DNA from: Hyphomicrobiales bacterium
GTDB lineage: Bacteria; Pseudomonadota; Alphaproteobacteria; Rhizobiales; Xanthobacteraceae
NCBI GenBank assembly: GCA_003169835.1
Contig: PNAI01000027.1
Coordinates: 1 to 64,000, forward strand
Reading direction: 5' to 3'
DNA: 64,000 nt
Shown: positions 33,360 through 43,138 of the stretch, piece after piece
How positions within the stretch are numbered: the first letter of the stretch is position 1
How the letters are laid out: each line of letters starts with the position of its first letter
Notes under the pieces: generated by a model
Databases searched by the model: none
What the model was told of the DNA's origin: nothing
What the model saw: only the letters and a program-made list of their open reading frames with translations
Position numbers and translations under genes: made by a program

Positions 33360-33691
33360 GCGAGGCCTCTGGATCGGCTTGGATACATTATAAGTCTGTC
33401 AATAAGTCCATTAGCATTCACATGATTCCGCACTCGCGGACGCAAGACGTCCTGTCATAGTTTGATGCTAGTTGCATGCTGGCATTCCATGATCGTCAAC
33501 TTAATCAACTTAATATGGAAGCGAGTGACACCCTGCGGTGTTCTTTGCTTGCGTAATCGACCGACATGCTCTTTGCTAGGTGATAGCAATTGAAATCGCC
33601 GCCACCCCTGGCAGAGAGTCCCGCATCGTTACAAATTAAGTCAGAGTACCCCAATCCAGTGTGTCGAGTAGCGTGAGCAGGGGATAGTGAC
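33360..33691. other. 332-bp AT-richer intergenic region between divergent putA and a binding-protein gene
   Basis: More AT-rich than its surroundings. It should hold the putA promoter (minus strand) and the promoter of the plus-strand binding-protein gene. Visible: a repeated ATCAACTTAATC-like segment (TCAACTTAATCAACTTAAT, about 33495-33513) and a small hairpin GACACC-CTGC-GGTGT near 33526-33541 followed by TCTTT. No gene or RNA recognised; a 62-codon minus-strand frame inside it has no coding features. Confidence 0.55.
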
Positions 33692-34762
33692 ATGGGAATC
33701 CATGAAACCGCCAGACTGGGCCGCTTAAGACGCTACTCGAGACATTCCTTGGGGTGCCACATGGGATTGATCGCACTCGCTATTGCCGCATCGATCGCGA
33801 GCGGGACCGCGGCCGCGCAGACCTCGATCCGATTCACACTCGATGCCAAATTCGAAGGCCCGGCGGCCCCGTTTCTGATGGGCGTCGACAAAGGCTACTA
33901 CAAGGCCGAAAACCTCGCCGTCACGGTCGACGCCGCCGCGGATCCGCTCGAACCAATCAGCCGGGTGGCGTCGGGCGCCTATGACATGGGCGTGGCTGAC
34001 ATCAATTTCTTGATCAAGTACCGCGACCAGAATCCGGGCGCCCCGATCAAGGCCGTTTTCATGGTCCAAAACAAGCCGGCCTATGCCATCGTCGGCCGCA
34101 AGAGCCGTGGTATCACCGTGCCCAAGGACCTCGAGGGCAAGAAACTCGGCGCGCCCGCGACGGATGTTTCCTTCGCGCAATGGAAAATCTTCGCACAGGC
34201 CAACAGCATCGACGCCACGAAGGTTGCGATCGAGAACATCGGCTTTCCGGTGCGCGAACCGCTGCTGCAGAATGCCCAAGTCGATGCCGTTACAGGGTTT
34301 TCGTATTCCATTCTGCCCAACCTCAAGTCCATGAGCGTGCCGGCCGACGATATCGTCGAGCTGTTGATGGCCGACCATGGGGTCAATCTCTACGGCACAG
34401 TCATTATTGTGAACGCGAAGTTCGCCGCAGAGAAGCCGGACGCGGTGAAGGGGTTTTTGAATGCCTTGGTCAGAGGACTAAAGGAATCGGCCAGGAATCC
34501 CCTGCTGGCGGTCGAAACGGTGCTCAAGCGCAATGACGCTCTCATAAAGGATGTCGAGCTTGAGCGGCTGCGCCTGACATTGCGGGAAAACATCATGACC
34601 TCCGAGGTGAAACTGATTGGATTGGGCAGCGTCGATTACGCGCGACTGGATCAGTCGGTGGAACAGCTCGCCCTCGTTCACGAATTCAAGGCCAAGCCCA
34701 AGGCCGTGGACATTTTCGATGCCACGTATTTGCCCGCGACGACGGCCCGCAAGACGCACTGA
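33692..34762 (+). CDS. ABC transporter substrate-binding protein, NMT1/SsuA-like (orphan)
   Basis: 356-aa periplasmic binding protein. Basic N-terminus and signal peptide (GLIALAIAASIASGTAAAQ) are followed by IRFTLDAKFEGPAAPFLMGVDKGYYKAENL, abbreviated here as the NMT1-type block VDKGYYKAENL, and GKKLGAPATDVSF, the second family block. Relatives bind nitrate, sulfonates or thiamine-pyrimidine precursors. ATG 33692 follows AGGGG; ATG 33761 would give a shorter signal peptide and is equally possible. No ATPase or permease lies beside it: the next gene is an exporter. So it must use a distant transporter, or the partner was lost. Confidence 0.85.
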   Translation: MGIHETARLGRLRRYSRHSLGCHMGLIALAIAASIASGTAAAQTSIRFTLDAKFEGPAAPFLMGVDKGYYKAENLAVTVDAAADPLEPISRVASGAYDMGVADINFLIKYRDQNPGAPIKAVFMVQNKPAYAIVGRKSRGITVPKDLEGKKLGAPATDVSFAQWKIFAQANSIDATKVAIENIGFPVREPLLQNAQVDAVTGFSYSILPNLKSMSVPADDIVELLMADHGVNLYGTVIIVNAKFAAEKPDAVKGFLNALVRGLKESARNPLLAVETVLKRNDALIKDVELERLRLTLRENIMTSEVKLIGLGSVDYARLDQSVEQLALVHEFKAKPKAVDIFDATYLPATTARKTH

Positions 34763-34794
34763 TGCCGTTATCGGGATTTGCGGCCGAATGGGGC

Positions 34795-34812
34795 GCCGGC
34801 TTATCTGCCGGC
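34795..34812. terminator. GC-rich hairpin after the orphan binding-protein gene
   Basis: GCCGGC-TTATCT-GCCGGC, perfect 6-bp stem, extendable by flanking GGC/GCC, 32 bases after the stop at 34762. There is no T-run, so at best a weak or factor-assisted terminator. Confidence 0.3.
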
Positions 34813-34900
34813 CGCCCGGCGTAAGCTCTTCCCGCCCACCAAATCATTGTCGTAAAAGTGGTGTTGTGACGAACTTTGAGTCGCGCGGTCAGATGCCAGC

Positions 34901-36706
34901 ATGATGAACTTCTTCCGCATTTATGTCCGCGCGCTCAAAATGCTTGGCAGCGAGGCTACGCTGGGTTGGTCGCTTGCGGCCGCGAATGTGGCGCTTGCCC
35001 TCGCGCAATTCGCAGAGCCTTACCTGCTCGGAAAGATCATCAATACGCTTGTCGGCGCCGAGGCCAAGCGCGCGCTTCCCGACTGGAACGAGCTGATGCA
35101 GCTTTTGGGGGCCTGGGTCGGCTTTGGTCTCTTCACAATCGTATGCGGCACACTGGTGGCGCTCTATGCCGACCGGCTCGCGCATCGTCGCCGCCATGCG
35201 GTGCTGACTTCGTATTTCGAGCGCGTACTGCAATTGCCGCTCAGCTATCACGGCGGCACGCATTCTGGCCGGCTGATGAAGGTCATGCTCGCAGGCACCG
35301 ACTCGCTGTGGTGGCTGTGGCTCGGATTTTTCCGCGAGCACCTTGCGGCGTTTGTCTTCCTCCTCGGGCTGTTGCCGTTCACGATATTTCTCAATTGGCG
35401 ACTCGCGCTCCTCCTCATCTTGCTTTGCGTGATCTTCACCGCGCTGACAGCACTGGTGCTGCACAAGGCGGAATCGCTGCAGAGCTCGGTCGAACGGCAC
35501 TATTCGGAGCTGGCGGAACGGACCTCCGATGCGCTCGGCAATGTGGCGCTGGTGCAAAGTTTCGCGCGGGTCGAAGCGGAAGTAATCGGTTTAAAGAACG
35601 TAGTCGCCAAGCTGCTCGGCGCGCAAATGCCGGTGCTGTCGTGGTGGGCGATCGCTGCGGTGATCACGCGAGCGTCCACCACGCTCACCGTTCTGGCGAT
35701 CTACGTCGTCGGTATCGTGCTTTACATCAGGGGCCTGACCACGATCGGCGATATCGTCATGTTCACCGGTTATGCAGGTCTGCTGGTGACCCGGCTCGAG
35801 CAGGTGGTCGGTTTCGCCAATCGCCTTTTCCTGGATGCGCCAAGGCTCAAAGAGTTCTTCGAAGTGTATGACACGGTGCCTACCGTGCGCGACGATCACG
35901 ACGCGATCGATCCGGGCCATGTGCACGGGAAAATCGAGTTCGACAAAGTGTCATTCAGCCATGACGGCGTGCGTCCGGCGGTCGCCGATCTCACTTTCAC
36001 CGTGTTGCCGGGCGAGACCGTCGCCCTGGTCGGTCCGACAGGTGCGGGAAAATCGACGGCGCTGGCGCTGCTCTATCGCGTGTTCGACCCGCAATCTGGC
36101 AGCGTAAAGATCGACGGCACGGATATCCGCGGGTTCAAGCTCGCAGGCCTGCGCCGCAACATCGGCGTGGTGTTTCAGGAGGTGCTGCTGTTCAACCGCA
36201 CGATCGCGGAGAACTTGCGCATCGGAAATGCGGACGCCACCGACCAGGACCTGCGCGCGGCTTGCAAGCGTGCCCAGGCGCTGGATTTCATCGATAGCAA
36301 GCCGGATGGAATGCAGGCGAGCGTCGGCGAGCGCGGACGCGCGCTCTCGGGCGGCGAGCGCCAGCGCATCTCGATCGCGCGCGCGCTGCTGAAAGACCCT
36401 CCGATCCTGATCCTCGATGAGGCAACAAGCGCGCTCGACGCCACCACCGAAGTCAAGGTGCAAGCAGCACTCGAAGAAGTGATGAAGGGCCGCACGACCT
36501 TTGTCATCGCGCACCGGCTCGCGACCGTGCGCAATGCCACGCGCATCCTGGTGTTTGAGCACGGCCAAATTGTCGAAAGCGGGTCGTTCGATATGCTGAT
36601 GAAGAACAACGGCACGTTCGCAGCACTCGCCAAGGCGCAATTTCTGGCGGCGGGACCGATGCGGTCGCAGATCGAGGAACTGTCCGAGTCAGAGGCAGAC
36701 GGTTGA
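34901..36706 (+). CDS. ABC exporter, NdvA/ChvA-like (cyclic beta-glucan exporter family)
   Basis: 601-aa half-exporter: about six membrane spans (residues 20-300) then an ATPase domain (about 335-575) with Walker [10 protein letters not shown], signature [10 protein letters not shown], Walker [13 protein letters not shown] and H-loop VIAHRLATV. The N-terminal block ([20 protein letters not shown]), the ADRLAHRRR segment and the length match NdvA/ChvA glucan exporters, as I remember them, better than lipid A MsbA. It would work as a homodimer moving cyclic beta-glucan, or a related glycan, to the periplasm. No cyclic glucan synthase (NdvB) is in the window. Start ATG 34901 or 34904; no clear ribosome binding site. 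Confidence 0.83.
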   Translation: MMNFFRIYVRALKMLGSEATLGWSLAAANVALALAQFAEPYLLGKIINTLVGAEAKRALPDWNELMQLLGAWVGFGLFTIVCGTLVALYADRLAHRRRHAVLTSYFERVLQLPLSYHGGTHSGRLMKVMLAGTDSLWWLWLGFFREHLAAFVFLLGLLPFTIFLNWRLALLLILLCVIFTALTALVLHKAESLQSSVERHYSELAERTSDALGNVALVQSFARVEAEVIGLKNVVAKLLGAQMPVLSWWAIAAVITRASTTLTVLAIYVVGIVLYIRGLTTIGDIVMFTGYAGLLVTRLEQVVGFANRLFLDAPRLKEFFEVYDTVPTVRDDHDAIDPGHVHGKIEFDKVSFSHDGVRPAVADLTFTVLPGETVALVGPTGAGKSTALALLYRVFDPQSGSVKIDGTDIRGFKLAGLRRNIGVVFQEVLLFNRTIAENLRIGNADATDQDLRAACKRAQALDFIDSKPDGMQASVGERGRALSGGERQRISIARALLKDPPILILDEATSALDATTEVKVQAALEEVMKGRTTFVIAHRLATVRNATRILVFEHGQIVESGSFDMLMKNNGTFAALAKAQFLAAGPMRSQIEELSESEADG

Positions 36707-36745
36707 GCGCGCAAGCGACTTCGTTCGCGCGCGCCAATCAGAAAA

Positions 36746-37912
36746 TTATTTTATGCGCTCCAGGATGCTCACATAGTTTGCCACCGCCGCGCCGCCCATG
36801 TTGAAGAGGCCGGCGAGCTTGGCGTCCTTGATTTGGATGTCGCCGGCAGAGCCAGCAAGCTGCATGGCGCAAAGCACATGCATGGACACGCCGGTTGCGC
36901 CGATCGGATGGCCTTTGCTTTTTAATCCGCCCGACGGGTTCACCGGCAGCCGGCCGTCTTTGGCGGTCCAGCCTTCCTTGACGGCGCGCGCGCCCTGCCC
37001 TTCCGGCACGAGCCCCATCGCTTCGTATTCGATGAGCTCGGCGATGGTGAAGCAATCGTGCGTCTCCACCAGAGAAAGATCGTTGAGCGAGATGCCGGCG
37101 GAAGTCAGCGCACGCTTCCACGCCTCGGCGCAGCCTTCGAATTTGAGGATGTCGCGCTTACGCATCGGCAGGAAATCCTGCACGTGCGCGCTCGCGCGGA
37201 AGGCAATGGCCTTGGAGGAACGCAATGCGGTCTCGACGTCGGCAAGCACGAGGGCCGCGGCGCCATCGGAGACCGGCGAGCAGTCGGTGCGCTTGAGCGG
37301 CCCTGCCACAAACGGATTTTTCTCGCTCGCGTTGCGGCAGAAATCGAATCCGAGGTCCTTGCGAATTTGGGCGTATGGATTACCCACGCCGTTCTTGTGG
37401 TTCTTGGCGGCGATGAGCGCGAGCGCGTCCGACTGATCGCCCCATTTCTGGAAATAGAGTCCGGCAATCTGCCCGAAAATACCAGCGAAGCCGCCTTCGA
37501 TATCGGCCTCTTCGCGCACGTAGGAGGCCTTGAGCAGATTTTTTCCGATCTCTGCGGCAGGCGTCGTCGTCATCTGTTCGACGCCGACCACAAGCACGAT
37601 GCGCGCCGACTTCGCGGCGATAGATTTTAATCCCTGATGAACGGCGGCTGAACCGGTGGCGCAGGCATTCTCCACGCGCAGGGCACGCTTGAAACGCAAA
37701 TCGGGCGAGGCTTGCAACACAAGCGAGGCGGTAAAATCCTGTGCCGAAAAACCGGCATTGAAATGGCCGAGCACGATTTCGTCGACATCCTGGGCCGGAA
37801 TACCGGCATCGCTGAGCGCCGCATTGGTTACCCGCACGATAAGGCTCTCGACGGTCTCGCCTTCGAGCCTGCCGAAAGGGGTATGCGCCCAGCCCACGAT
37901 GGCGGCAGTCAT
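36746..37912 (-). CDS. Thiolase/SCP2-thiolase-like acetyl-CoA acetyltransferase family protein
   Basis: 388-aa thiolase-fold protein. The nucleophile is in ENACATGSAA (Cys84), later catalytic blocks are ETHDCFTIAE and KGHPIGATGVSMHV. The HDCFT motif and lack of the usual C-terminal CxG loop (it ends GLFNMGGAAVANYV) place it in the SCP2/archaeal-type branch rather than PhaA/FadA. Such proteins often work with a partner OB-fold (DUF35) protein, not seen here. The ATG at 37912 has GGAGT well placed. It is convergent with the NdvA-like gene. Substrate unknown. Confidence 0.87.
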   Translation of the reverse strand: MTAAIVGWAHTPFGRLEGETVESLIVRVTNAALSDAGIPAQDVDEIVLGHFNAGFSAQDFTASLVLQASPDLRFKRALRVENACATGSAAVHQGLKSIAAKSARIVLVVGVEQMTTTPAAEIGKNLLKASYVREEADIEGGFAGIFGQIAGLYFQKWGDQSDALALIAAKNHKNGVGNPYAQIRKDLGFDFCRNASEKNPFVAGPLKRTDCSPVSDGAAALVLADVETALRSSKAIAFRASAHVQDFLPMRKRDILKFEGCAEAWKRALTSAGISLNDLSLVETHDCFTIAELIEYEAMGLVPEGQGARAVKEGWTAKDGRLPVNPSGGLKSKGHPIGATGVSMHVLCAMQLAGSAGDIQIKDAKLAGLFNMGGAAVANYVSILERIK

Positions 37913-38100
37913 GCCATTCACTCCTTTGCCGAAATTCGGTCGCTTTCCTTTGGGATTTACCAGACACAAAATAGAATATACTATTCAGGCAAGTGTGGGC
38001 ATGGTTCGCTTTGCGTTTATGCCCGCCTTTGGTCTAGATAGCCGCGCCAGTCGTGGGGAATTCGTCGATCCGGGGCTTAAGAACCGTGCCATTTGAATTC

Positions 38101-39471
38101 ATGCGTATGAAGATTACAGCCGCTCTCGTTACCGCCGCCGCTGTCGCGGCATTGGGCGCATCGCGCGCCTCGGCCGAAGCACTTCTGCTGATCGAAGCCG
38201 ACTCCGGCAAGGTGCTGTATGCGGAGAACGCCACCTATCCGTGGTATCCCGCCTCGCTCACCAAACTGATGACACTTTATGTGACGCTGCACGCGGTCAA
38301 GGACGGGCGCTTCACGCTCGACAGCCTCCTGACGGTGTCGCAATTCGCGTCCGTGCAGAAGCCGGCAAAGATGGGTCTCAAGCCCGGCATGCAGGTTACG
38401 GTCGACAATGCGCTCAAGATGCTGATGGTGCGATCGGCAAACGACATTGCCGTAGTTCTGGCCGAGGGCATGGGCGGCTCGGTCGAGAAATTCTCCGATC
38501 ATATGAACCGCGCGGCCCAACAGCTTGGCATGACGCAATCGAGTTTCGTTAATCCCAACGGAATGCCGGCTGAGGACCAAATCAGCTCGGCGCGGGATCT
38601 CGCGATCCTCGCCCGCGCGCTGATCCGTGAATTCCCGGAATACGACATGTACTGGCATATTCCGGCGATCAGATATGGCGCCAAGACGACGCAAAATTAC
38701 AACAAGCTGATCGGGCGCTATCCCGGCGCCGACGGCATGAAGACTGGATTTATCTGCGCCTCGGGGTTCAACCTCGTGGCCGCGGCGACGCGCAAGGGCC
38801 GGCGGCTGATCGCGGTGGTTCTGGGTTCACCGTCAGGCGGCGCACGCACCGCCAAGGCCGCGCAGATGCTTGAGCGCGGATTCAATGGCGCGGGTCTGGC
38901 TTGGCTCGCGCCGTCGCTTGGAACGGTGGAAGCACTCCCCGCGATTGACGCAGCGCCGCCGGATATGCGCGAGACGATCTGCGGAGCGTCAGCGAACCGC
39001 AAGAAGCCGGCGTCGGAAAGCGAAGAAGACGACGCGGTCGAAGCGGCCAATCCGGACGATCCGAACGCACCGCAACACTTCAAGTTGTCAAATCTCGGTC
39101 CTTCGGCCAAGGCTTCGGCATTGCTCGGCCCGAAGGTCGAAGCGGCGAATCCAATCGAGGTTTACGTCGGCCCCGCGCGCAAGCCTGCGGAAAGCCAATT
39201 CATCGCAACGCGAGCAAAGCTCAACGGCGGCAAAAAGCCCGCCGCGGCCAAGCCCGGCAAGGCGACCTCGGTGGAGACCAATCAGATCGCCGCGGCTCCG
39301 CCGCCGCAAACCGCTCCGGCACAAAACGCCGCGGGCACCGATGCGCCGCAGCCCTGGATGAGTTTTGCGCCGGCCAACACGCCTTTAGCTTCAGCGACGG
39401 AATTCGTCCCCGGTTCGGCGACCATGCCGGTACCGCGGCCACGGCCAAAACCCAAGCTCAACGGACAATGA
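38101..39471 (+). CDS. D-alanyl-D-alanine carboxypeptidase (S11 family, DacF/PBP5-like)
   Basis: 456-aa secreted penicillin-binding protein. Signal peptide to about residue 25; catalytic motifs SLTK (Ser52-Lys55), SAN (112-114) and KTG (214-216). It trims the terminal D-Ala from peptidoglycan side chains. The usual PBP5 C-terminal beta domain and membrane-anchoring helix are replaced by a long Ala/Pro/Lys-rich, low-complexity tail (about 300-456). The start ATG 38101 is chosen for the signal peptide; the frame opens at 38053. Its last codons overlap the ATG of a CobW-type GTPase gene by four bases, so the two are coupled. Confidence 0.9.
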   Translation: MRMKITAALVTAAAVAALGASRASAEALLLIEADSGKVLYAENATYPWYPASLTKLMTLYVTLHAVKDGRFTLDSLLTVSQFASVQKPAKMGLKPGMQVTVDNALKMLMVRSANDIAVVLAEGMGGSVEKFSDHMNRAAQQLGMTQSSFVNPNGMPAEDQISSARDLAILARALIREFPEYDMYWHIPAIRYGAKTTQNYNKLIGRYPGADGMKTGFICASGFNLVAAATRKGRRLIAVVLGSPSGGARTAKAAQMLERGFNGAGLAWLAPSLGTVEALPAIDAAPPDMRETICGASANRKKPASESEEDDAVEAANPDDPNAPQHFKLSNLGPSAKASALLGPKVEAANPIEVYVGPARKPAESQFIATRAKLNGGKKPAAAKPGKATSVETNQIAAAPPPQTAPAQNAAGTDAPQPWMSFAPANTPLASATEFVPGSATMPVPRPRPKPKLNGQ

Positions 39472-40604
39472 TTCCACGCAGCGAGCCTGCACGCCCGCCG
39501 GTGGCTCCCATGCCGCTGACGGTGGTGACGGGATTCCTCGGTGCCGGAAAGACCACCCTCCTCAACCGGCTCATCAAAGATCCCGCGCTCGCCGAAACCG
39601 CCGTCATCATCAACGAATTCGGCGAAATCGGGCTCGATCATCTGCTTGTCGAGCAGATCGATGACAACTTGGTGCTGCTGCAGAGCGGTTGCCTGTGCTG
39701 CACCATGCGCGGTGACCTAGTTGGCGCGCTCGAGAAACTGCTGCGCGATCTCGACAATGGCCGCGCTCGCTTTCGCCGCGTCGTGATCGAGACGACGGGA
39801 TTGGCAGACCCGGCGCCCGTGCTGCAAACCACCATGGCGCATCCCTATCTGGTGCTGCGATTCCGGCTCGATGGCGTGGTAACCCTGGTCGATGCGGTCA
39901 ACGGTCTATCGACACTCGATGAACATATGGAATCGGTCAAACAGGCCGCGGTTGCGGACCGCATCGTGCTGACCAAGACCGACCTGCTCGACACGCCCGC
40001 GCGCCGCGCCGCGGCAGACGTGCTTCGGATGCGGCTTGCAAAACTCAATCCGGCAGCGCCGGTGCTGGATGCGGCGGCCGGCGAAGCGAGCCCCGCTCGC
40101 TTGCTCGATTGCGGTCTTTATAACCCGCAAAGCAAGACGCCGGACGTGCGGCGCTGGCTGGCCACCGAGGCCTACGCGCAGGCGGAGCGCCATCCTCACG
40201 ATCATTCGCACGACGTGAGCCGCCACGATGACCGCATCCGGGCGTTTTCGCTGGTGAGTGAAGCGGCCATCCCGGCGGCATCGTTCGAGTTGTTCCTTGA
40301 ACTCGTGCGCGCGATGCACGGGCCCAACCTGCTGCGTTTCAAGGGCGTGGTAAGGCTGGCCGAGACCCCGGATGCGCCGCTGGTGGTGCACGGCGTACAA
40401 CATATCCTGCACCCGCCAACGCGGCTGCCGCACTGGCCCGACGGCGACCACAGCACCCGGCTAGTGTTCATCACCCGCGATATCGAGGAACGCACGATCC
40501 GCGAGCTGTTCGCAGCCTTTCTCAACCAGGCCGCCCCCGATCGACCCGACCGCGCCGCACTCACGAACAACCCGCTCATGCCTTTCGGTGGAATCGACCG
40601 ATAG
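39468..40604 (+). CDS. CobW/COG0523-family GTPase, putative metallochaperone
   Basis: 378-aa P-loop GTPase. Walker A is GFLGAGKTT (22-30), the CxCC metal motif is GCLCC (Cys75, Cys77, Cys78), the base-recognition block is VLTKTDLLD, and a His-rich stretch (HPHDHSHDVSRHDD, about 244-257) precedes the CobW C-terminal domain (about 265-375). COG0523 proteins hand zinc or other metals to client enzymes, often in zinc shortage. ATGA overlap with the D,D-carboxypeptidase gene. The linkage hints that the client or stress response concerns the cell wall, but no zinc-uptake repressor (Zur) box was sought successfully. Confidence 0.9.
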   Translation: MIPRSEPARPPVAPMPLTVVTGFLGAGKTTLLNRLIKDPALAETAVIINEFGEIGLDHLLVEQIDDNLVLLQSGCLCCTMRGDLVGALEKLLRDLDNGRARFRRVVIETTGLADPAPVLQTTMAHPYLVLRFRLDGVVTLVDAVNGLSTLDEHMESVKQAAVADRIVLTKTDLLDTPARRAAADVLRMRLAKLNPAAPVLDAAAGEASPARLLDCGLYNPQSKTPDVRRWLATEAYAQAERHPHDHSHDVSRHDDRIRAFSLVSEAAIPAASFELFLELVRAMHGPNLLRFKGVVRLAETPDAPLVVHGVQHILHPPTRLPHWPDGDHSTRLVFITRDIEERTIRELFAAFLNQAAPDRPDRAALTNNPLMPFGGIDR

Positions 40605-40666
40605 GCTGAAGCGGCGCTTGTCACCGGCTCGCGACTCTTGGATGGTACGCTTCGGGGTCCGAGCGG

Positions 40667-42469
40667 ATGAGCTTCATCGAGCAATTGAAGAACGACATCG
40701 TCTTTTTGCGCGGCGCGTTGCGCGCGCTCAAAATGACCACGCCGATCGCAAAAAATCCTACGCGCGTTTTTCCTAACGTAATCGAAGAGCTCGCTGAAAA
40801 ATTCGGCGACGCCCCGGCGCTCATTTCCGAGCGGGAGCGGCTGAGCTATCGCGTCTTGGCCGCGCGGTCCAACCGCTACGCCCGCTGGGCGCTGGCGCAA
40901 GGCTTGGCGAAGGGCGACACGGTGTGCCTGCTCATGCCGAACCGGCCGGAATACATGGCGATATGGATCGGCATCACCCGCGTCGGCGGCGTGGTGGCGT
41001 TGCTCAATACCAATCTCGTCGGACCTTCGCTCGCCCATTGCATCGATATCGTGCAGCCGAAACTCATCATCATCGCTTCCGAACTGGCGCCGGTGCTCGC
41101 GAGCGCGCAGCCGAATCTGAAATCCAAGGCGCAGGTGTGGTCGCATGGCGAGAGCGGAACTTTTCCCCGCATCGACAGTGCTATCGAGACCACTTCCGAC
41201 GCGCCGCTGGATGCTTCGGAGCGGCGCCCGCTCACCATTAATGACCGCGCGCTTTTCGTCTACACGTCGGGGACCACCGGTATGCCCAAGGCCGCGAACA
41301 TCAACCACTACCGGGTGATGCTCGCGTGCTGCGCGTTCGCAGGCGTGATGGACACCAAGGCGTCGGATCGCATGTACGACTGTCTGCCGATGTATCACAC
41401 CGCGGGTGGAATCGTTGCGATCGGCGCGCTGCTGATGAACGGCGGCTCGGTGGTGATCCGCGAGAAATTCTCCGTGCGCGAGTTCTGGGATGACATCGAG
41501 CGGTATGACTGCACGATGTTCCAGTATATCGGCGAGCTATGCCGCTATCTCGCGCAATCTCCGCCAAACCCAAATGAAACGCGCCATCGCATCCGGCTTG
41601 TGTGCGGGAACGGGCTGCGGCCGGACTTGTGGGAGGAGTTCAAGCGCCGTTTCCGTCTTCCGCATATCCTGGAATTCTACGGAGCGACCGAAGGCAACGT
41701 GAATATCTTCAATTTCGAGGGTAAGCCGGGCGCTGTCGGCCGCATTCCGTGGTTCGTCGCAAACCGGTTTCCGACCGCTGTTGTGAGATTCGACGTGGAG
41801 CGACAGCAGCCGGTGCGCGATACCAACGGACTCTGCATTCGCTGCGCGCCAGACGAACCCGGCGAGGTCATCGGCAAGATCGTCAACAAGGCGTCGAAGC
41901 CGGGAAACCGCTTCGAGGGCTACGCCGCCACCGGCGAGAATGAGAACAAGATTTTGCGCGACGTGTTCAAGAAGGGCGACGCCTGGTTCCGCACCGGCGA
42001 TCTCATGCGCAAGGACGAGCACGGATATTTCTATTTCGTCGATCGCATCGGCGATACATTCCGCTGGAAAGGCGAGAACGTGTCGACCTCCGAAGTGGCT
42101 GAGGCGATCAATGTCTTCCCCGGTGTGAAGGACGCGAACGTCTATGGCGTGCAAATTCCAGGCCGTGAGGGCCGCGCCGGCATGGTGGCGCTCGTATGCG
42201 ATAACAACAACATATGCGACTTGGCGGGTCTCTATGCTCATCTCAATGCGCATCTACCGGAATACGCGCGCCCCCTGTTTGTACGCATTCAAAATGACAT
42301 CGAGGTGACCAGCACGTTCAAGCAGAAGAAGGTCGATCTGGTGCGCGAGGGTTTCGACCCGGCGGCAAGCAGCGATCCGATCTATTTCAGCGACCAGCAA
42401 TCGCGCGCCTTTGTGCGACTCGATCCGATGCTCTATCAACGCATCACGAGCGGACAAGTGCGGGTGTGA
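40667..42469 (+). CDS. Long-/very-long-chain acyl-CoA synthetase, FATP/VLACS family
   Basis: 600-aa adenylate-forming enzyme. The AMP motif is FVYTSGTTGMPKAAN (about residue 197), the second motif EFYGATEGNVN, and the diagnostic FATP/VLACS motif DTFRWKGENVST is near residue 462. It activates long or very-long-chain fatty acids (or bile-acid/sterol side chains) with ATP and CoA, often at the membrane. The ATG at 40667 begins the known FATP-type start. Gap to the GTPase gene is 62 bases. The DUF924 gene follows 33 bases later. Confidence 0.9.
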   Translation: MSFIEQLKNDIVFLRGALRALKMTTPIAKNPTRVFPNVIEELAEKFGDAPALISERERLSYRVLAARSNRYARWALAQGLAKGDTVCLLMPNRPEYMAIWIGITRVGGVVALLNTNLVGPSLAHCIDIVQPKLIIIASELAPVLASAQPNLKSKAQVWSHGESGTFPRIDSAIETTSDAPLDASERRPLTINDRALFVYTSGTTGMPKAANINHYRVMLACCAFAGVMDTKASDRMYDCLPMYHTAGGIVAIGALLMNGGSVVIREKFSVREFWDDIERYDCTMFQYIGELCRYLAQSPPNPNETRHRIRLVCGNGLRPDLWEEFKRRFRLPHILEFYGATEGNVNIFNFEGKPGAVGRIPWFVANRFPTAVVRFDVERQQPVRDTNGLCIRCAPDEPGEVIGKIVNKASKPGNRFEGYAATGENENKILRDVFKKGDAWFRTGDLMRKDEHGYFYFVDRIGDTFRWKGENVSTSEVAEAINVFPGVKDANVYGVQIPGREGRAGMVALVCDNNNICDLAGLYAHLNAHLPEYARPLFVRIQNDIEVTSTFKQKKVDLVREGFDPAASSDPIYFSDQQSRAFVRLDPMLYQRITSGQVRV

Positions 42470-42502
42470 CGACACCAAAAAAAGCCATAAGGAGTTTTAC
42501 GC

Positions 42503-43051
42503 TTGAGCCCCGTCAAGTCTGCCGATGACGTGCTTGCGTTCTGGCGCGCGGCCGGCCCGAAAAAGTGGTTCAAAAAAGACGCCGCATTCGATACCGAGAT
42601 CGCCACGCGGTTTCTACCGACTTATGTGGCTGCCGCGGCGAATCAACTCGACGACTGGGAGGCGAGAGCAGATGGCGCGCTGGCGCTCATCATCGTGCTC
42701 GATCAGTTTCCGCGCAACATGTTCCGCGAGAGCGCGCGCGCCTTCGCTGCCGATACGCTCGCGCGCGCGGTTGCAGACCGCGCCATCGCACGCGGATTCG
42801 ATCAGGAAATCGAAAAGGCGGAACGAAACTTCTTTTACCTGCCATTCGAACACTCGGAGGAACTCGCCGACCAAGAGCGTTGCATTGCACTGACGCGCGC
42901 ATTGGGTGACGCCGATGCCCTCAAATGGGCCGAACTCCACGCCGATATTATCAGGCGGTTTGGCCGCTTCCCGCATCGCAACCTCGCCCTTAAACGCACG
43001 ACCACCGCGGTTGAACAGGTGTTCCTTGACGGCGGCGGCTTTGCCGGCTGA
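42503..43051 (+). CDS. DUF924-family protein
   Basis: 182-aa soluble, all-helical protein of the DUF924 family. The characteristic blocks are VLAFWRAAGPKKWFKKD near the start, ALALIIVLDQFPRNMFR (about 58-74), NFFYLPFEHSE and RFGRFPHRN near 150. Function unknown; the fold is tetratricopeptide-like. The start is TTG at 42503, fixed by AAGGAG eight bases upstream; no ATG is available in the N-terminal part. It follows the acyl-CoA synthetase by 33 bases, so co-expression is likely. Confidence 0.9.
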   Translation: MSPVKSADDVLAFWRAAGPKKWFKKDAAFDTEIATRFLPTYVAAAANQLDDWEARADGALALIIVLDQFPRNMFRESARAFAADTLARAVADRAIARGFDQEIEKAERNFFYLPFEHSEELADQERCIALTRALGDADALKWAELHADIIRRFGRFPHRNLALKRTTTAVEQVFLDGGGFAG

Positions 43052-43138
43052 GCCCCTCGCATTCCCCCTAGGCGGGCCCGGAAGCACTGGAGTAGCATGT
43101 CGCTCAACCGCCGCCACAAGTTGACTTGAGGAGTTGTC

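Noticed and set aside
33505-33693. 62-codon minus-strand frame in the putA upstream gap
   Set aside because: No start signal or recognisable sequence; lies in an AT-rich regulatory region.
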